Positions 6,530 through 8,654 of a stretch of DNA of 8,654 nt are shown here, piece by piece. The notes under the pieces are model-generated. The model was not told the DNA's origin and ran no database searches. It was given only the letters and a program-made list of their open reading frames with translations. Made by a program: the position numbers and the translations under genes. Origin of the DNA: Nocardioidaceae bacterium (GTDB taxonomy: Bacteria; Actinomycetota; Actinomycetes; Propionibacteriales; Nocardioidaceae); NCBI GenBank assembly GCA_013696065.1, contig JACCZJ010000153.1:1-8654 (forward strand). The letters are read 5' to 3'. How positions within the stretch are numbered: position 1 is the stretch's first letter; each line of letters starts with the position of its first letter.

Positions 6530-7159
6530 GTGCTGCTCGCCTTTGACACCGCCACTCATGCCGTCACGGTCGCCGTGCACCATGACGGTCGAGTCGTCTC
6601 CGAATCCAGCGCCGTCGACGCCCTGCGCCATGGCGAGCTGCTCGCGCCCAGCATCCGCGCCGCGCTGGCCGAGGCCGGTGCGGAGGTCGGCGACGTGACC
6701 CGGATCGCTGTCGGAGTCGGACCCGGACCGTTCACGGGTTTGCGGGTAGGACTTGTGACGGCACTCACCATGGCAGCTGTGTTGCGGGTCCCCGCTGTGG
6801 GGGTGTGCACGCTCGATGTGATTGCGGGAGCCGTGACGTGGGCGGAGGCCTTCATGGTGGCCACGGACGCGCGTCGCAAGGAGGTCTACTGGGCCCGGTA
6901 CGACTCACCCACATGCCGGGTCAGTGACCCGGCGGTCAACAGGCCGGCTGACGTGGCGTATGACGGTCCGGTGGCAGGGATCGGACCCACGTTGTATCCC
7001 GAACACTTCCCCAACCCACTCGCGCCCGAGTTCCCGAGCGCGGCGGATCTGGCGAGGCTCGTCGCGTCCGAGTCTGCTCAACTGCTGCCGCTCGAACCGC
7101 TCTACCTGCGGCGCCCTGATGTGGCCGAGCCCGGCTCACGCAAGCGAGTCTTGGGATGA
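6530..7159 (+). CDS. tsaB: TsaB, dimerisation subunit of the tRNA threonylcarbamoyladenosine complex
   Basis: TsaB is a catalytically inactive paralogue of TsaD. It scaffolds TsaD and TsaE in the complex that places threonylcarbamoyl on A37 of ANN-decoding tRNAs. The 209-residue protein has the family pattern: MLLAFDTATHAVTVAV at the N-terminus (ASKHA phosphate-1-like strand), RHGELLAPSI at 33-42, GVGPGPFTGLRVG at 62-74, TDARRKEVYWARYD at 112-125 and PLYLRRPDV at 189-197. The start is GTG at 6530, with AGGA 5 bases before it, and the protein begins as TsaB homologues do. TsaB lacks the metal-binding histidines of TsaD, as expected. Its stop overlaps the rimI start as ATGA, so the two are probably translationally coupled. 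It sits between tsaE and rimI-tsaD in the usual actinobacterial order. Confidence 0.94.
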   Translation: MLLAFDTATHAVTVAVHHDGRVVSESSAVDALRHGELLAPSIRAALAEAGAEVGDVTRIAVGVGPGPFTGLRVGLVTALTMAAVLRVPAVGVCTLDVIAGAVTWAEAFMVATDARRKEVYWARYDSPTCRVSDPAVNRPADVAYDGPVAGIGPTLYPEHFPNPLAPEFPSAADLARLVASESAQLLPLEPLYLRRPDVAEPGSRKRVLG

Positions 7160-7665
7160 CCCGCCCTGCCAAGGACACGTCCGGCCTGGTGACGATCAGG
7201 CCCGCAGCCGCCAACGACTTCGACGTGGTCGTGGTGCTGGAACTCGAGATCTTCGGTCGCGCAGCCTGGTCACCGCAGATCGTCGACGCAGAGTTCGCCG
7301 CCCTCGGGTCCAGCCGGTTCATCGCCGTCGCCGAGGCTGGCGGTCGGCTCGTCGGCTATGGCGTGGTGTCGTATGTCGACGAGGTGGCCGACATCCAACG
7401 GCTCGCTGTGAGGACCACACACCGCGGTCGCGGCGTGGCCACGGGGTTGCTGGACCGGCTGCTCGCAGAGGCGGTCCGTCTCGGGTGCGAGTGTGCACTT
7501 CTCGAGGTGGCGGCCGACAACCGAGCCGCTTTGCGAGTATATGGCGCTCGAGGTTTCGCCGAGATCGCGCAGCGCTCCCGCTACTATCCCGGCGACGTAG
7601 ACGCCCTCGTCATGGAGCTGACGCTTCCGGCACCATCCGGGTCCGACCGGAGCCAACATGACTGA
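7156..7665 (+). CDS. rimI: Ribosomal protein S18-alanine N-acetyltransferase-like RimI
   Basis: RimI is a GNAT enzyme that acetylates protein N-termini from acetyl-CoA; the founding member modifies the N-terminal alanine of ribosomal protein S18. The 169-residue protein shows the RimI signature: AAWSPQ at 36-41, DIQRLAVRTTHRGRGVATGL at 79-98 with the acetyl-CoA loop R-x-x-G-x-A at 90-95, and LLEVAADNRAALRVYGARGF at 115-134. Glu117 and Tyr129 correspond to the general base and acid described for Salmonella RimI. RSRYYPGDVDALVMEL at 140-155 is also typical. The ATG overlaps the tsaB stop by 4 bases. The C-terminus overlaps tsaD by 8 bases. About 10 extra residues precede the first conserved strand. 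RimI in mycobacteria has broader substrates than S18, so the true targets here are uncertain. Confidence 0.92.
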   Translation: MTRPAKDTSGLVTIRPAAANDFDVVVVLELEIFGRAAWSPQIVDAEFAALGSSRFIAVAEAGGRLVGYGVVSYVDEVADIQRLAVRTTHRGRGVATGLLDRLLAEAVRLGCECALLEVAADNRAALRVYGARGFAEIAQRSRYYPGDVDALVMELTLPAPSGSDRSQHD

Positions 7666-8654
7666 TCTGCCACTGGTGCTGGGCATCGAGACATCCTGCG
7701 ACGAGACCGGGGTGGGGCTGGTGCGGGGGCACACCCTGCTGGCCGATGCGGTGGCATCCAGCGTCGACGAGCACGCCCGTTTCGGCGGTGTCGTGCCGGA
7801 GGTGGCGAGCCGGGCCCACCTGGAGGCGATGGTGCCGATGACCGAGCGCGCGTGTCGCGAGGCGGGCGTCTCGCTCGCGGACGTGGACGCGATCGCCGTG
7901 ACCGCCGGGCCGGGGCTGATGGGCGCGCTGCTGGTCGGGGTATCTGCCGCCAAGGCGTTGGCGCTGTCGTTGGGCAAGCCCTTGTACGGCGTCAACCACC
8001 TCTCGGCGCATGTGGCTGTCGACCAGCTCGAGCATGGTCCGCTCCCCGAGCCCTGTGTTGCGATGCTGGTCAGTGGTGGGCATTCCAGTCTCTTGCTCGT
8101 CATCGACGTCACGGCAGGCGTCGAGCCGCTGGGCGCCACGATCGACGACGCCGCGGGGGAGGCGTTCGACAAGGTCGCCCGGCTGCTGGGGCTGCCCTTC
8201 CCCGGCGGGCCCCACATCGACAAGTTGGCTGAGGGCGCAGACGTGACGATCGACTTTCCTCGCGGCCTGACTGGGGGTCGAGACGTCGAGCGGCATCGCT
8301 TCGACTATTCGTTCAGCGGGCTCAAGACTGCGGTGGCGCGGTGGGTGGAGGCGCGCGAGCAGGCGGGGCAACCGGTGCCCGTCGCCGAGGTGGCGGCGTC
8401 GTTTCAAGAGGCGGTGTGCGACGTACTGACGCGCAAGGCAATTGACGCGTGCCGCCATACCGGCGTACGGCATCTGGTGATCGGCGGGGGTGTTGCGGCG
8501 AACTCGAGGCTACGTGCGCTCGCCGAAGAGCGTGCAGGGCGGCACGGCATCGCGGTGAGGATGCCGCGGCCGGGATTGTGCACCGACAACGGCGCGATGG
8601 TCGCCGCGCTAGGTGCCGAGCTGGTTCGACGCGGCCGGACACCCTCGGGCCTGT
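7658..8654 (+). CDS. tsaD: TsaD, tRNA N6-adenosine threonylcarbamoyltransferase (3' end cut by window)
   Basis: TsaD (formerly Gcp/YgjD) transfers threonylcarbamoyl from threonylcarbamoyl-AMP to A37 of tRNA, working with TsaB and TsaE. My translation from ATG 7658 gives 332 residues before the window ends; the family is usually about 340-350, so only a short C-terminal tail is missing. Visible motifs are LGIETSCDETGVGLV at 8-22, GGVVPEVASRAHLE at 43-56, TAGPGLMGALLVG at 82-94, NHLSAHV at 113-119 with metal ligands His114 and His118, LVSGGHSSLLLV at 137-148, FPGGPHIDKLA at 181-191, FSFSGLKT-type YSFSGLKTAV at 217-226, GGGVAANSRLR at 276-286 and CTDNGAMVAA at 308-317 with metal ligand Asp310. 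The start overlaps rimI by 8 bases and has GGAG at 7649-7652, spaced 5 bases. All catalytic residues are intact. Confidence 0.95.
   Translation, partial: MTDLPLVLGIETSCDETGVGLVRGHTLLADAVASSVDEHARFGGVVPEVASRAHLEAMVPMTERACREAGVSLADVDAIAVTAGPGLMGALLVGVSAAKALALSLGKPLYGVNHLSAHVAVDQLEHGPLPEPCVAMLVSGGHSSLLLVIDVTAGVEPLGATIDDAAGEAFDKVARLLGLPFPGGPHIDKLAEGADVTIDFPRGLTGGRDVERHRFDYSFSGLKTAVARWVEAREQAGQPVPVAEVAASFQEAVCDVLTRKAIDACRHTGVRHLVIGGGVAANSRLRALAEERAGRHGIAVRMPRPGLCTDNGAMVAALGAELVRRGRTPSGL

Noticed and set aside
5330..6631. Long reverse-strand open frame (433 codons) opposite GNAT-tsaE
   Set aside because: It has no recognisable domain, is rich in Arg, His and Gly as expected of a high-GC antisense shadow, and lies opposite a gene with clear motifs.
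7270..8473. Two long reverse-strand open frames opposite rimI and tsaD
   Set aside because: The forward translation of tsaD is unmistakable and the reverse frames have no family features; their length follows from high GC content.

Overview
The window is a high-GC, gene-dense stretch with nine genes, all on the + strand. Gene order, GTG starts and protein sequences point to an actinobacterium. I would guess the Propionibacteriales (Nocardioides- or Propionibacteriaceae-like), because a GNAT domain fused to TsaE fits what I remember of that group. This is a judgement from the sequence alone, with no database search.

Region 1 (16-3012) holds acpS (holo-ACP synthase), a bifunctional NAD(P)HX epimerase/dehydratase (nnrDE-type) and an acyl-CoA dehydrogenase whose active-site residues match glutaryl-CoA dehydrogenase. 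The three genes are 5 and 16 bases apart and are probably co-transcribed. The first two are common neighbours of alr in actinobacteria; the glutaryl-CoA dehydrogenase looks like a lineage-specific guest.

Region 2 (3013-3129) is the only sizeable intergenic gap. It contains a hairpin with a 13-bp stem and one bulge, placed just after the dehydrogenase stop codon. I read it as a probable terminator or processing signal that separates two transcription units.

Region 3 (3130-8654) holds alr (alanine racemase), a membrane-anchored alpha/beta hydrolase, a GNAT-TsaE fusion, tsaB, rimI and tsaD, the last cut by the window end. All junctions except one are stop/start overlaps (4, 4, 4 and 8 bases); the exception is a 39-base gap before tsaB. 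The cassette joins D-alanine supply for peptidoglycan, the three-protein TsaB-TsaD-TsaE machine that makes t6A at position 37 of ANN-decoding tRNAs, and RimI, which acetylates protein N-termini. TsaC/Sua5, which makes the threonylcarbamoyl-AMP donor, is not in the window and must be encoded elsewhere.

I found no mobile element, CRISPR array, RNA gene or phage signature, and nothing that looks like a wholly new system. The unusual points are the GNAT-TsaE fusion and its alanine-rich insert, the inserted glutaryl-CoA dehydrogenase, the intergenic hairpin, and an altered oxyanion-region motif in the hydrolase.
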